From assembly GCA_947478725.1 (NCBI GenBank), contig CANJWZ010000040.1, positions 1 through 40,084 of the forward strand: DNA of 40,084 nt, in the 5' to 3' direction. The notes beneath the pieces were generated by a model. That model was given only the letters and a program-made list of their open reading frames with translations. It was not told the DNA's origin and made no database searches. Of the stretch, positions 8,366 through 17,099 are shown piece by piece (within the stretch, counting starts at the first letter, position 1; each line of letters begins with the position of its first letter). Position numbers and translations under genes: made by a program. The stretch comes from Comamonadaceae bacterium (lineage in GTDB: Bacteria; Pseudomonadota; Gammaproteobacteria; Burkholderiales; Burkholderiaceae_C).

Positions 8366-9031
8366 TTAAAACGGCCAGGCTTTGAGCAAGAAGCTGGTGC
8401 CCCAGCCGGCGCGGGTGGCAGCGGCCATGTCGCCGGTGCCGCGGTAGGTGATTTGGGCATTCGCCAAACGCCGTGATTGAACGGTGTTGTTGGGCGCAAT
8501 GTCTTCCGCGCGAACGATGCCGCCCACCTGAATGATTTCTGAGCCTTCACTCAGGGCCAGTTGCTTTTCGCCGCGCAGCACCAGGTTGCCGTTGCTCATC
8601 ACTTCGACGACTGACACGGCAATAGAGCCCGTCAAGCTGGCGGCCTGGTCAGCCTTGCCGGCACCTTCGTTTTTAATGTTGCTACTCAATGTGGCAGATC
8701 CACCCTGGATGATTCCTTTCAGGAAAGTGGGGGCCACGGTAGGAATGTCGTTGCTGGCTGTCCGACTGACGGTTCCATTTTGCGTGCGGATGGCTTGGGT
8801 TTTTTCGTCGAGCAAGACAGTGATCACATCACCGACTTGGAAACTGCGACCACGGCCAAAAAAGCGCTCGCTTTGCTGGCCGTTGTATATCGAACCAGTG
8901 GCGACCGGGGGCAGCTTTTGTTCCACCGGAAAAACTGGCGCAAACCCGCTGGAATGGGTAAGCGGCTGGGGCGGCAGCACAGAACAGGCGCTGCAGGCGG
9001 CTGCGAAGACGGGGATCAGGAGTCGTTTCAT
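8366..9031 (-). CDS. flgH: Flagellar L-ring lipoprotein
   Basis: FlgH forms the outer-membrane L ring. The 221-residue product begins with a lipoprotein signal (MKRLLIPVFAAACSACSVLP). Two cysteines, residues 13 and 16, are possible lipidation sites. The family signature is present: SIYNGQQSERFFGRGRSFQV followed by GDVITVLLDEKTQA. The C-terminal part has GNLVLRGEKQLALSEGSEII and NNTVQSRRLANAQITYRGTG. Length and order are normal. The signal is clear, although neither cysteine has a perfect lipobox. Confidence 0.96.
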   Translation of the reverse strand: MKRLLIPVFAAACSACSVLPPQPLTHSSGFAPVFPVEQKLPPVATGSIYNGQQSERFFGRGRSFQVGDVITVLLDEKTQAIRTQNGTVSRTASNDIPTVAPTFLKGIIQGGSATLSSNIKNEGAGKADQAASLTGSIAVSVVEVMSNGNLVLRGEKQLALSEGSEIIQVGGIVRAEDIAPNNTVQSRRLANAQITYRGTGDMAAATRAGWGTSFLLKAWPF

Positions 9032-9044
9032 GCTCGATCACCCC

Positions 9045-9827
9045 TTACAGGTTTTGGTTCAGGTATTTCAGCATGCCGTCGACAGCAGAGATGGCTTTGG
9101 AGTTGATCTCATAAGCGCGCTGGGTTTCGATCATGTTGACCATTTCCTCCACCACGTTGACGTTAGACGCCTCCAGTGTGCCTTGCAGCAAGGTGCCGGC
9201 GCCGCCAAGGCCAGGTTGCAGCACCTGGGCGACGCCGCTGGCTGGCGTGTCTTTCATCAGGTTTTGACCCAAGGATTGCAAGCCTGCCGGGTTCACAAAG
9301 CGGGCCAATTGGACTTTACCCAGGACTTGCGCACCTCCGGTCGATAACTCCACCGAGACGGTGCCGTCGCGACCGAAGGTGACGCTGGAAGCCGTGGGTG
9401 GAATGGTGATGGCGGGCTGCAGTGGCGCGCCCGCAGACGTGACCAGTTGACCGGTGGCCGACACCTTGAAGTTGCCGTCCCGGGTGTATGCCAGCGTGCC
9501 ATTGGCCTGCAAGATCTGAAAGTGACCGTCACCTGAAATGGCCAGGTCCAGCGGATTTTGGCTGTTCACCATATTGCCCTGAATCTGGAGCTTTTCTGTG
9601 GCGACGACCCGCACACCGGTGCCCAGCATCAGGCCGGTTGGGGCCTGTGTGGTGGTTCCCGTCTGGCCGCCCGCCTGGCGGATGTTTTGGTACAAAAGAT
9701 CTTCAAACACGGCGCGGTCGCGCTTGAAACCGGTGGTGTTGACGTTTGCCAAGTTGTTCGAAATCACGTTCATACGCGTCTGCTGCGCGTCCAGGCCGGT
9801 TTTCGCGACCCACATTGATGCATCCAT
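9045..9827 (-). CDS. flgG: Flagellar distal rod protein
   Basis: FlgG is the distal rod subunit. The 260-residue product begins MDASMWVAKTGLDAQQTRMN followed by VISNNLANVNTTGFKRDRAV, the diagnostic rod/hook N-terminal motif. It ends with NVVEEMVNMIETQRAYEINS and a short C-terminal helix. It is the usual length. A good ribosome binding site (AAAGGAGC) lies 5-8 bases before the ATG. The gap to flgF upstream is 88 bases; I found no sigma-54 or sigma-28 promoter in it. Confidence 0.97.
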   Translation of the reverse strand: MDASMWVAKTGLDAQQTRMNVISNNLANVNTTGFKRDRAVFEDLLYQNIRQAGGQTGTTTQAPTGLMLGTGVRVVATEKLQIQGNMVNSQNPLDLAISGDGHFQILQANGTLAYTRDGNFKVSATGQLVTSAGAPLQPAITIPPTASSVTFGRDGTVSVELSTGGAQVLGKVQLARFVNPAGLQSLGQNLMKDTPASGVAQVLQPGLGGAGTLLQGTLEASNVNVVEEMVNMIETQRAYEINSKAISAVDGMLKYLNQNL

Positions 9828-9915
9828 ACTTAGCTCCTTTAATCAGTTGGGGCAGCGCTAAAAAGCTGTCCGCAAGGTTGTTCGTTTCAATTCAGGGCAG
9901 GGCGGTCGCATGCGA

Positions 9916-10680
9916 TCAACTTGACTTCATCATGGTTTCTCCAGATTCGTCATTTGTCTTGGCTTCTTTAATCATGTTGATCTGTTGCTCAAAAGAGCGA
10001 CTCTGCTCGATCAGCTTGACCATCACGACCATCGCGTTGACGTTGCTGCCCTCCAATGCGCCAGCGGTCAGACCCGGCAAAGTGGGGCCTGGCGTGATGT
10101 CTTGACCGGCGGGTTTGCCAACAACTTGATACAAGCCATCGGTACGGCGCTGCAGTTTTATTTGGCTGGCATCTCGCAGCAGCAAATTGCCCAACAGAAC
10201 GGGCGGCACATTGGTGGTGGCCACCGGGTCGGTGCCATACACCGAACCATCGGATTGAATGGTCAGGTTGACCCCGGGCGGGGCGGTGATCACTGCGCCG
10301 CCTCGGCCGCGCACCGCATGGCCACTGCCATTTTCGAGGGTGCCGTTGGCTCTCAACCTCAAATCGCCGCGCCGGGTAAAGGCAAGCTCGCCGTTGGGCG
10401 CACTGACGCCCAACACGGTGCTGTCACTCAGGGCAATGTCGAGCTTGTTGCCGGTCGCGATCATCGCGCCAGGCTTCATATTGATGAAGTCCTCGCTGAC
10501 GGCCTGGGGCTGTGCCCGGGTCGACAGTCCTGAGCCATTGAAACTGGTGGCACGCTGGGCCGCTTCGAAGCTGCTCTTGAAGCCAACGGTGGTGATGTTC
10601 GCCAGCTCGTTGATCGACATTTGCGAGGCGACGCGCTGCTCGTTGATGGCAGCGACAGCATTAAAGGCTAAGCGGTCCAT
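9916..10680 (-). CDS. flgF: Flagellar proximal rod protein
   Basis: FlgF is a proximal rod subunit. The 254-residue protein has the rod/hook N-terminal motif in a slightly diverged form (MSINELANITTVGFKSSFEA) and the C-terminal ALEGSNVNAMVVMVKLIEQS, followed by RSFEQQINMIKEA. It lies between flgE and flgG as expected, 11 bases after flgE. The product resembles FlgG in layout but has the shorter spacing and MDRLAFNAVA start typical of FlgF. Confidence 0.95.
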   Translation of the reverse strand: MDRLAFNAVAAINEQRVASQMSINELANITTVGFKSSFEAAQRATSFNGSGLSTRAQPQAVSEDFINMKPGAMIATGNKLDIALSDSTVLGVSAPNGELAFTRRGDLRLRANGTLENGSGHAVRGRGGAVITAPPGVNLTIQSDGSVYGTDPVATTNVPPVLLGNLLLRDASQIKLQRRTDGLYQVVGKPAGQDITPGPTLPGLTAGALEGSNVNAMVVMVKLIEQSRSFEQQINMIKEAKTNDESGETMMKSS

Positions 10681-10691
10681 GGTTCAGCTTT

Positions 10692-13600
10692 CTATGAACG
10701 CAAGTTGATGATGGCCGAGGTCATGGTGGAGCTGGTCTCAATCGCTTTGGCATTGGCCTGAAAATTCCGTTGCGCGGTGATCAGGTCAACCAGCTCTTGT
10801 GTCAAGTCGACGTTGGCTCGTTCGGTAGCACCGGCCCGCAAGGTGCCAAAACCTGCGCTACCGGCGGTACCCAGTATCGGTTTGCCCGAAGCGGCCGATG
10901 CCAGAAAGCTGGAGTCGCCCATTTGGCGTAAACCAGCCGGGCTGGAAAAGTTGGTCAGCAAAATCTTGGCCAGCGACTTTTGGTTGCCGTTGGAGAACGA
11001 TGCGCTCACCAGGCCGTCGTTGCCAATCGTCACACCCACCAGCGAGCCTTCGGGCGCGCCGTCTTGCGACTGAGACAAGACCGCAAATGGCGAGGTGAAC
11101 TGGGTCGAAGCGGCGTAGTCCACGTTAATCGTCAAAGCACCCTTACCACCGGCCAGGTAAACGGTTTCAAGCTGGGTTCCCTTGAGTGGGGAAAATAATT
11201 TACCCGCCGTGTTGAAGGTCAGCTCGCCTTTGTCCAGGTAAATGGGAGACCATGCTGGCAGGCTGGTGAATCCGTCGCCGTTGGTGGTTTCTTTGCCGTC
11301 TTTGTCAATGTACTTGGGTTGCAGGGCACCGCCAACAAGGTCTTTGTGCTGGCTCGGTTTGATCCAGCTGGAGGTCGTCCCCCGACCCGCCTCGACCTGG
11401 TCCAGGCCCCAGTTGCTGCTGCCAGAAATTTTGATGAAGGAGTCGGAACCTTTGGTGCCAGTGGTGAACTGGAAGTTGTTGTTGGCATAGTCATAACTGA
11501 CTTTGACCCCATTGACGGTGGTGGGTGAATCTCCGTCCGAGGCGGCCAGGGCGTTGATGCCTTTTTGCAGTTCACGCATAAAAGACTCGAGTGAGTAAGT
11601 CGGACTTGGCGGAATCACGACGGTGCCTTTGATGCCGTCAACCGTCACCACAAACGCGTTGTTGGTGGCATCGACGGCAAAGTTATTGCCAACGTTGACA
11701 GTGGGCGGCTTGCCAACGGCTACTGCCGGGCTCGATGTGATCCCTCGGTTTGCCAAGGTGGAGACATCAACTTTGGCAGTGCTCAAGCCGAGCAGAGATG
11801 TTCCCGAGGCTGAGACCGCGCTAATCGAGATGGCTGAACCGTCGCCGGTGGTGCCTGAGCTGACTGTGAAGGATTTGCTGACGGCATCGTATTTGACCTG
11901 AATACCGTAACGCTGGTCGGTGATGGAGCGCAGTGGATTTTTATTGTTAGCCAACATTTTGACGCCAGACAGTCCGTCGGTTCCCAGCGTGACGGGAATC
12001 GTGTTCAAGCCCAAAATGGTATTGGGCGAGCTGCCGGAGGCCAGCGTCATGATGTTGGCACCGGCATTGGTGCTGTCGGTGAACTTGAAGCTTTGGCTGC
12101 CGTAGTCGTAGCTCACCGTGATGGGCGAAGCGGCCAGGCCGGCGCTCAATGTGCTGCTGGCACCCATGACGATGCCGGCGGAGTTAGCCGCAGCCACTGC
12201 GGTGGGTGAAACACCAGCGCTGGTCGTCAGCCCGGCACTGATGTTGTTGAGCACCACACTTTGTGCGGCGATATTACCTCCGGTAATCGGAGGCGTGTAG
12301 GCTGCTCGGGCTGCTGTCGCCTGGTTATAAACCAGAATCAGCTGGGCACTGTTGGCGGGATCTATCTGAATATCGGTGATACCTTGAGCAACGGCCGCTG
12401 CGCCTGCGAGGATTGCTTTTTTGTTGGCAACGATCAGGGAGGCGGTCTGAGTTGCTGTGTTGCCTGTGGCGGAACCGGTGACGGCCACACCCATGAAGGT
12501 GCTGACGCCGGTGCTTGTGTTAGACAGGAGAACTGATTGTTTCGGGAACTGGAAGTAGGTCAGGACCACCGAAGTGCCGTCAGCACCCAGTGAAATATCT
12601 TCCAGGCCTGCATTGGCGGCAATGATGGCAGTTTTGTCAGCCACGATGCGGCCTGCGGTGGTCGCTGGCGTGTCGCCGGCAGCAGACGCTGCAACTTCCC
12701 GGCCCATAAAGGTCACTGCGCCAGTGGCAAGGCCTGAAAGCACGACCGATTGCCGGGCATGACCGGCCAGCACCGAGTTGTTCACCTGGGTCTGGATGAT
12801 GCTGGTCAATTCCTCTACACCAACGTTGCTTTCATCGGCAAAACCAGACAGCGTGATTTCAGCCTTGATCGGCGCGCCGTTTTGGACGCGCGAGTTGGTC
12901 AAGGTAAAAACTTTGTCTGGGTTGGCGCCGGCTGCGACCGACGTGAAGTTGAAGGTGGTTTCGTCGCCGAACTTGCGGTTCAGGTATTTGGTCGCTTCAT
13001 TGGCCAGTGCGGCGCCGGTGAGAACCGTCGTTGAGTCCTTTAAGTAGCTCAGATTGACTGCCACTGGCGAGGTGGAGCCGTCAATATTGACCGTAAAAAG
13101 ATTGCTCAGGTCAATTGGCGTGGGCAGGCTTTTCAAGCCGGCAAAAGTGTTGGTGCCGCCTGACAGGTCCACCGTGGAGCCCAGTCCGGTGATGCTGGCT
13201 GGAACCGAGGTCCTTTTGTCGGTCAATTCATCCAGTGCAATCAGCTGAGTTTTTGCGGTGGTGAGCTCGTCCTTGACATCTTTGTAGGATTTGATCTGGC
13301 CGTATTGGTTGACATATTGCAAATCACCGTTGACGTCAGTGGACTGGGCCAGGGCTGCTGACACCTTGTCTTCGCCCACGAACACATAGGTTTGCCACTT
13401 GTTGAACGGGCTGCTTTGGTTGGCGTTTTGGGTTTTGACGTAATAAATGGTGGCCAGGTAGCCGTTGCCCCCGTTGTCGTAGACGGTGAAGGCGGTGGAC
13501 TTGTTGAAGGTGGCTGGGTTGGTTCGGCTAAAGGTCTCGGTGATCACGCTGGCATCAGCTGGAAAGTTCAAGCCCAGCGAGACTTTGGAGGTTTGCTTGG

Positions 13601-14057
13601 CGTCTCCCGAGGTTTTTTGTGGAATGGTCAAAACCACCCGGTCGTTCACGTTGGCGCTACCGGTGGAGTCCACCGTTGCCGCCATCAAACGCTGTCCGGC
13701 CGAGTTGACCACATTGAACTGCTCATTCAGCACGAAAGAGCCGTTACGGGTGTAGGTGTCGGTCAAACCGTCGGCCGAACGCAGCGGGAAGAAACCGTCG
13801 CCGGTAATGGCCAAGTCCAGGGCGTTGGACGAAAAAGAAATATTGCCCTGGCTGAACTCCTGGCTCACCTGTTTGAGGGACACGCCCTGACCAACGGTGC
13901 TGGAGGCTTTTTGCAGGGGCGAGGTGGCGAAAATGTCGCCAAAGTCAGCGCGCGAACGCTTGAAACCGGTGGTGCCGACGTTGGAGATATTGTTGGCGGT
14001 CACGCCTAACATGGCGGTAGCAGCGTTCAGGCCGGTAAGCGAGGTATAAAAGGACAT
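10692..14057 (-). CDS. flgE: Flagellar hook protein, giant form
   Basis: FlgE polymerises into the hook. The N-terminal motif (AMLGVTANNISNVGTTGFKR) and hook core (ALDLAITGDGFFPLRSADG) are intact, as is the C-terminus (VDLTQELVDLITAQRNFQAN). The product is 1121 residues, against about 400 in Salmonella. The extra 600 or more residues sit between about residues 250 and 900. They are Ser/Thr/Ala/Gly-rich beta-type sequence with three degenerate repeats starting near residues 435, 505 and 598. Further segments share a pattern such as SFKFTDSTNAG and SFTVSSGTTGDGS. No frameshift is seen; the frame is continuous. The extra domains should lie on the outside of the hook. Confidence 0.95.
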   Translation of the reverse strand: MSFYTSLTGLNAATAMLGVTANNISNVGTTGFKRSRADFGDIFATSPLQKASSTVGQGVSLKQVSQEFSQGNISFSSNALDLAITGDGFFPLRSADGLTDTYTRNGSFVLNEQFNVVNSAGQRLMAATVDSTGSANVNDRVVLTIPQKTSGDAKQTSKVSLGLNFPADASVITETFSRTNPATFNKSTAFTVYDNGGNGYLATIYYVKTQNANQSSPFNKWQTYVFVGEDKVSAALAQSTDVNGDLQYVNQYGQIKSYKDVKDELTTAKTQLIALDELTDKRTSVPASITGLGSTVDLSGGTNTFAGLKSLPTPIDLSNLFTVNIDGSTSPVAVNLSYLKDSTTVLTGAALANEATKYLNRKFGDETTFNFTSVAAGANPDKVFTLTNSRVQNGAPIKAEITLSGFADESNVGVEELTSIIQTQVNNSVLAGHARQSVVLSGLATGAVTFMGREVAASAAGDTPATTAGRIVADKTAIIAANAGLEDISLGADGTSVVLTYFQFPKQSVLLSNTSTGVSTFMGVAVTGSATGNTATQTASLIVANKKAILAGAAAVAQGITDIQIDPANSAQLILVYNQATAARAAYTPPITGGNIAAQSVVLNNISAGLTTSAGVSPTAVAAANSAGIVMGASSTLSAGLAASPITVSYDYGSQSFKFTDSTNAGANIMTLASGSSPNTILGLNTIPVTLGTDGLSGVKMLANNKNPLRSITDQRYGIQVKYDAVSKSFTVSSGTTGDGSAISISAVSASGTSLLGLSTAKVDVSTLANRGITSSPAVAVGKPPTVNVGNNFAVDATNNAFVVTVDGIKGTVVIPPSPTYSLESFMRELQKGINALAASDGDSPTTVNGVKVSYDYANNNFQFTTGTKGSDSFIKISGSSNWGLDQVEAGRGTTSSWIKPSQHKDLVGGALQPKYIDKDGKETTNGDGFTSLPAWSPIYLDKGELTFNTAGKLFSPLKGTQLETVYLAGGKGALTINVDYAASTQFTSPFAVLSQSQDGAPEGSLVGVTIGNDGLVSASFSNGNQKSLAKILLTNFSSPAGLRQMGDSSFLASAASGKPILGTAGSAGFGTLRAGATERANVDLTQELVDLITAQRNFQANAKAIETSSTMTSAIINLRS
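12050..12755 (-). repeat. Degenerate repeats in the FlgE insertion
   Basis: Three diverged in-frame copies begin QSVVLSGLATGAVTFMG, QSVLLSNTSTGVSTFMG and QSVVLNNISAGLTTSAG, near bases 12752, 12540 and 12262. Spacing is about 70 and 93 residues. They look like an internally duplicated domain that has drifted. Limits are approximate. Confidence 0.7.
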
Positions 14058-14108
14058 GGTTGGAGACTCCGGTTGGGGTTGCTTTTGTTTTAGCGGTTTG
14101 CGTTGGAT

Positions 14109-14834
14109 TTAGCCGTCGATTCGTTTGACATCAGATAACTTGATCGACTTGTTGCCTTGAACTTGCAGAACGATGGATTTGTCGGATTGTTGGCTGATGC
14201 CGGTGACCGTGGCCATGGTGCTGACAGATGGTGTGGTGGTTTTGCCTTGCACCACCGCCGTGGCAACAAAGCGGTAGTTGCCATCGGGCAAGACATTGCC
14301 GGTGTCGTCGACACCGTTCCATGCCCAGGGCATGTCGCCGGCCACTTGGGCGCCCAGAATTTGGGTGTTAACCAACACGCCTTTTTCATCAAACACCTGA
14401 AACTTAATGCCTTGGGCACCGCTGGGCAGGCTGACAATACCTTGGACGGGTTGCCCCCCGATGAGTTGAGCCGGCGCATCGGCCACCGACACTTTTTTAC
14501 CCAGCAAGTTGGCACCGGAGGTGATTTGATTGTTCCCCATGCTGGTGACAAAATCGCTCAGTGAGGTCGACATATTGGTGGTCGCCTCTAACTGGGAGAA
14601 CTGGGCCAGCTGGGCCACAAACGCTTCGTTTTTGACCGGGTCGAGTGGATCCTGGTTTTTCAGCTGAGTGGTGAACAGGGTCAAAAAGTCTTTTTGTCCC
14701 ATGGCAGTTTTGCTGCTGGCTGCTAGCTCCGCCTCTTTGGCTGCCCCGGCGGTCGTTTTGATGCTGGTGGGCAAGGCGGAGGCCCAGGCGTTGTCAGTTT
14801 GCGCGCCGGACGATAAAAGATTGATGTTGGCCAT
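14109..14834 (-). CDS. flgD: Hook cap / hook assembly scaffold protein
   Basis: FlgD is the temporary cap that guides FlgE assembly. The 241-residue product has the N-terminal FlgD signature MGQKDFLTLFTTQLKNQDPL followed by DPVKNEAFVAQLAQFSQLEA. A C-terminal FlgD Ig/Tudor-like region has WAWNGVDDTGNVLPDGNYRF. Normal length. It is placed between flgC and flgE. Confidence 0.96.
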   Translation of the reverse strand: MANINLLSSGAQTDNAWASALPTSIKTTAGAAKEAELAASSKTAMGQKDFLTLFTTQLKNQDPLDPVKNEAFVAQLAQFSQLEATTNMSTSLSDFVTSMGNNQITSGANLLGKKVSVADAPAQLIGGQPVQGIVSLPSGAQGIKFQVFDEKGVLVNTQILGAQVAGDMPWAWNGVDDTGNVLPDGNYRFVATAVVQGKTTTPSVSTMATVTGISQQSDKSIVLQVQGNKSIKLSDVKRIDG

Positions 14835-14856
14835 GAGATGTCTTCAGCTTTCTTGC

Positions 14857-15282
14857 TCAGCTTTTGATGATGTCAAGTGTGCGGAGCATCAATTGACGGG
14901 CGGTGTTGACGACTTCAACATTGTTTTGATAAGAGCGCGAAGCGGCCATCATTTCAACCATCTCGGTCATCTCGTTCACGTTGGACAAGTAGATATAGCC
15001 ATCCTTGTCGGCCAATGGGTTTCCAGGGGACGACATGCGGCCGATGCCTTTGGGGTCGTCGCTGATGCCGCTGACTTGAACGCCGCCCTGGTTGCTTAGC
15101 TCGGCTTTGCCGGCTTGCTGGTCGATGATGGTTTTAAAACTTACCCGCTTGGCCCTGAAAGCGTCTTTTTCGCTACCCGCAACGGTTGCTGCGTTGGCCA
15201 GATTGGACGCGGTGGCATTCATCCTGACCGATTGCGCATTGAGCGCTGAACCTGCGATTCCGAACAAGTTGTCGAGCGACAT
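14857..15282 (-). CDS. flgC: Flagellar proximal rod protein
   Basis: FlgC is a proximal rod subunit of 141 residues. It begins MSLDNLFGIAGSALNAQSVR, followed by MNATASNLANAATVAGSEKD, and ends MTEMVEMMAASRSYQNNVEV, all standard for the family. It starts 2 bases after the flgB stop codon, so the two are translated together. Confidence 0.97.
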   Translation of the reverse strand: MSLDNLFGIAGSALNAQSVRMNATASNLANAATVAGSEKDAFRAKRVSFKTIIDQQAGKAELSNQGGVQVSGISDDPKGIGRMSSPGNPLADKDGYIYLSNVNEMTEMVEMMAASRSYQNNVEVVNTARQLMLRTLDIIKS

Positions 15283-15284
15283 GT

Positions 15285-15668
15285 TCAGTCTCCCCGCAGT
15301 GCTTTGCGAATACCACTGATGCGGCTTTCCAAAATACTCAAGGTGGTTTGGTATTCGGCTGCATATTGACCAAACTTCGCCTGCTCGACTGGAAGTTCAA
15401 CCGTGTTGCCGTCGATGGCCACGTTGAAGGGGACGCGGAACTTGGATGCGGTTCGGGTCTCTTCGCCTACGCTTTGAATGTGCCCGCCGTGGGTGGTTTG
15501 CAGGCTGTTGCTTTGGGTGTCCTTCAGCGCTTGCTTGAAGTCAATGTCGCGCGCCTTGAAGTTCGGCGTGTCTGCATTGGCGATATTGCGTGACAGGATC
15601 TCCATTCGCTGACTGCGAACGCCCAAGGCTTTTTCGTTCGCGCTAAATACGCTATCGATCATATTCAT
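15285..15668 (-). CDS. flgB: Flagellar proximal rod protein, first gene of the operon
   Basis: FlgB is the cell-proximal rod subunit. The 127-residue product carries LGVRSQRMEILSRNIANADT and PNFKARDIDFKQAL, the family hallmark. It heads the flgBCDEFGHIJKL run. A sigma-54 promoter with exact spacing lies upstream at 15747-15762, about 80 bases before the ATG. Confidence 0.97.
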   Translation of the reverse strand: MNMIDSVFSANEKALGVRSQRMEILSRNIANADTPNFKARDIDFKQALKDTQSNSLQTTHGGHIQSVGEETRTASKFRVPFNVAIDGNTVELPVEQAKFGQYAAEYQTTLSILESRISGIRKALRGD

Positions 15669-15746
15669 GTCAATGACTCCATTACGCTAAAGTTACTTGC
15701 CAAAATGCCGACACATATAAATTGTTGAGGTGATATTTCTACACTC

Positions 15747-15762
15747 AGCATTTTTTGTGCCA
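15747..15762 (-). promoter_or_regulatory. Sigma-54 promoter of the flgB operon
   Basis: On the minus strand the element reads TGGCACAAAAAATGCT (15762-15747). The GG and GC doublets have the exact spacing of the sigma-54 consensus TGGCAC-N5-TTGCT. Transcription should start near 15736. Such promoters need an AAA+ activator; one is encoded at 29587-30744. Confidence 0.82.
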
Positions 15763-15769
15763 TCAACAA

Positions 15770-15883
15770 TTGCCGCTTTTCAAACTGCCGCGCACCGCTT
15801 GGCGAGGATTGACGTCCAAGGTTTTGATGGGTTGCCTCGTCAAAGCGGCAAAGGTTTGCCGCTTTGCGGTCGTTTGGCCGCTT
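15770..15883. promoter_or_regulatory. Cluster of TTTGCCGCTTT repeats with a perfect 11-bp inverted repeat
   Basis: AAAGCGGCAAA (15842-15852) and TTTGCCGCTTT (15855-15865) form a perfect inverted repeat with a 2-base spacer. Related copies occur at 15770-15780 (TTGCCGCTTTT) and 15873-15883 (TTTGGCCGCTT). The dyad centre is roughly 118 bases upstream of the predicted flgB transcription start, where a sigma-54 activator would bind. It is also about 20 bases after the stop codon of 15886-16974, so an RNA hairpin ending that transcript is an alternative. There is no T-run after it, which argues against a simple terminator. Confidence 0.5.
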
Positions 15884-15885
15884 CA

Positions 15886-16974
15886 TCACGGTGTCGTGTT
15901 GCCGACGGAGCGTTGTGTTGTCTGGATCGATGGCCCGAGTGAGGCGGGCAACCAGGACGCCAATCGGTCTGCGGCATTTCGCATCAAACCTTGGCGAATC
16001 GACTGCCGCGTGATGGGCGATTCCGTGTTGCTGTCGGTGTGCAGCACGCGCGCTTGTTTGCCTTGAATATTCAGGGGAGTTGTGGCTTGCTCTGCACCGC
16101 GCGAAGCGGGGTTGAGGACCGACAGGTAGAGATCTTCCAGGCCGACAGGCCCCTTGTTTTTCAAGCCGACGTCGGAGAAATACTTTTCAACCAGGTTGAG
16201 CTGTTCGTAGACACTGAGGCCCAGAATCGCGCGCGCGTTGTCGGCATAACCGGCAGAAGCCGCACCGCGCGCCGGGCCATCACAAAACTGAATAATGCCG
16301 TGACAACGCTGGTTGCTGGCGCGCGGGTTCATGCCATCGCTTTCCATCAGGGTCATGCGGGCAAAGTCATCCGGCGCAAAGCCATGGGACTTGGCCATTT
16401 GCAAAATTTTGTCGTAAACCGGCACTTTTTCAGCCGGTGGAATAAATCCTTTGGCAACCGCGCGGGCCAGCGTTCCTTCAAGTACCGGGTTGGCACTGCT
16501 GCGCGCTGCCGGCGCGACCGTGGCTGCGGGTTGGACCGAACTAGCCAGCGAAGCACGACTGGCCAAGGACATGGCTGCCGGAACCAGTGGCGCGGTCTGT
16601 GCCGAAGCTCTACCAAGCGTGGCGGTGTTGCTTCGGGCGGCTGACAATTCGCGCGTTAACGATGCAACATTGAGGGATTGCCCTGTACTGATCAGATCAG
16701 GATTACTGATTTGATTGGCCTCTGCCAGTTGCCGAACCAGCCGAAATTCTTGGCTGTTGCTCAGCTTCAGGCCATTGGCCTGGGCTTGGGCTCGCACAAT
16801 GGCGGTCAGGGTGTCACCTTTGGCGACTTTGATCTGGGTTTTGGGTTCTTCCAGGATCTGTTGCAGGGACACAGAGAAATCAGATTTGGGTTTGCTGGCA
16901 AGCGCGCGTGACTGATTGGCCGGCAACCAGGATACGGTTGTGGGCGTGATGTTTGGCGTCTCGGGTGTGGTCAT
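15886..16974 (-). CDS. LysM plus lytic-transglycosylase-like protein, probable flagellar rod muramidase
   Basis: The 362-residue protein has a LysM peptidoglycan-binding domain at about 48-106 (VAKGDTLTAIV, then ISNPDLISTGQSLNV) and an SLT-like domain at about 185-295. The latter keeps the catalytic-type motif MESDGMNPRAS (Glu211), then HGIIQF and LSVYEQLNLVEKYF, as in goose-type/phage-type transglycosylases. No Sec signal peptide or membrane segment is visible at the N-terminus, so export may use the flagellar secretion system, as FlgJ does. It lies between flgB and the divergent flgA, and FlgJ here lacks its own hydrolase half. The inference is that this enzyme opens the cell wall for the rod. 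Domain calls are good; the role is inferred. Confidence 0.8.
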   Translation of the reverse strand: MTTPETPNITPTTVSWLPANQSRALASKPKSDFSVSLQQILEEPKTQIKVAKGDTLTAIVRAQAQANGLKLSNSQEFRLVRQLAEANQISNPDLISTGQSLNVASLTRELSAARSNTATLGRASAQTAPLVPAAMSLASRASLASSVQPAATVAPAARSSANPVLEGTLARAVAKGFIPPAEKVPVYDKILQMAKSHGFAPDDFARMTLMESDGMNPRASNQRCHGIIQFCDGPARGAASAGYADNARAILGLSVYEQLNLVEKYFSDVGLKNKGPVGLEDLYLSVLNPASRGAEQATTPLNIQGKQARVLHTDSNTESPITRQSIRQGLMRNAADRLASWLPASLGPSIQTTQRSVGNTTP

Positions 16975-16997
16975 CGTTCATCCAATTTAAAAGTAAG

Positions 16998-17013
16998 TGG
17001 CACTTTTCTTGCT
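16998..17013 (+). promoter_or_regulatory. Sigma-54 promoter of flgA
   Basis: TGGCACTTTTCTTGCT is a full match to the -24/-12 consensus TGGCAC-N5-TTGCT. Transcription should begin near 17024, upstream of both possible flgA start codons. It lies in the divergent gap between the transglycosylase gene and flgA. Confidence 0.88.
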
Positions 17014-17099
17014 TAAACAGGGCTTGAGCTTGTAATATCTGTCGGTTTTTCAACGTATAGGTGTTTAGATTGCAATTTCTGTACCATTTGTCTTCTGCG

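Noticed and set aside
15665..15889. A 74-codon minus-strand open frame upstream of flgB
   Set aside because: It covers the sigma-54 promoter and repeat cluster, has no family features, and its start falls inside the stop region of the transglycosylase gene. Treated as non-coding.
17061..17099. GTG start for flgA
   Set aside because: It adds 13 residues ahead of a good signal peptide; the ATG at 17100 gives a normal N-terminus. It cannot be fully excluded because neither has a ribosome binding site.
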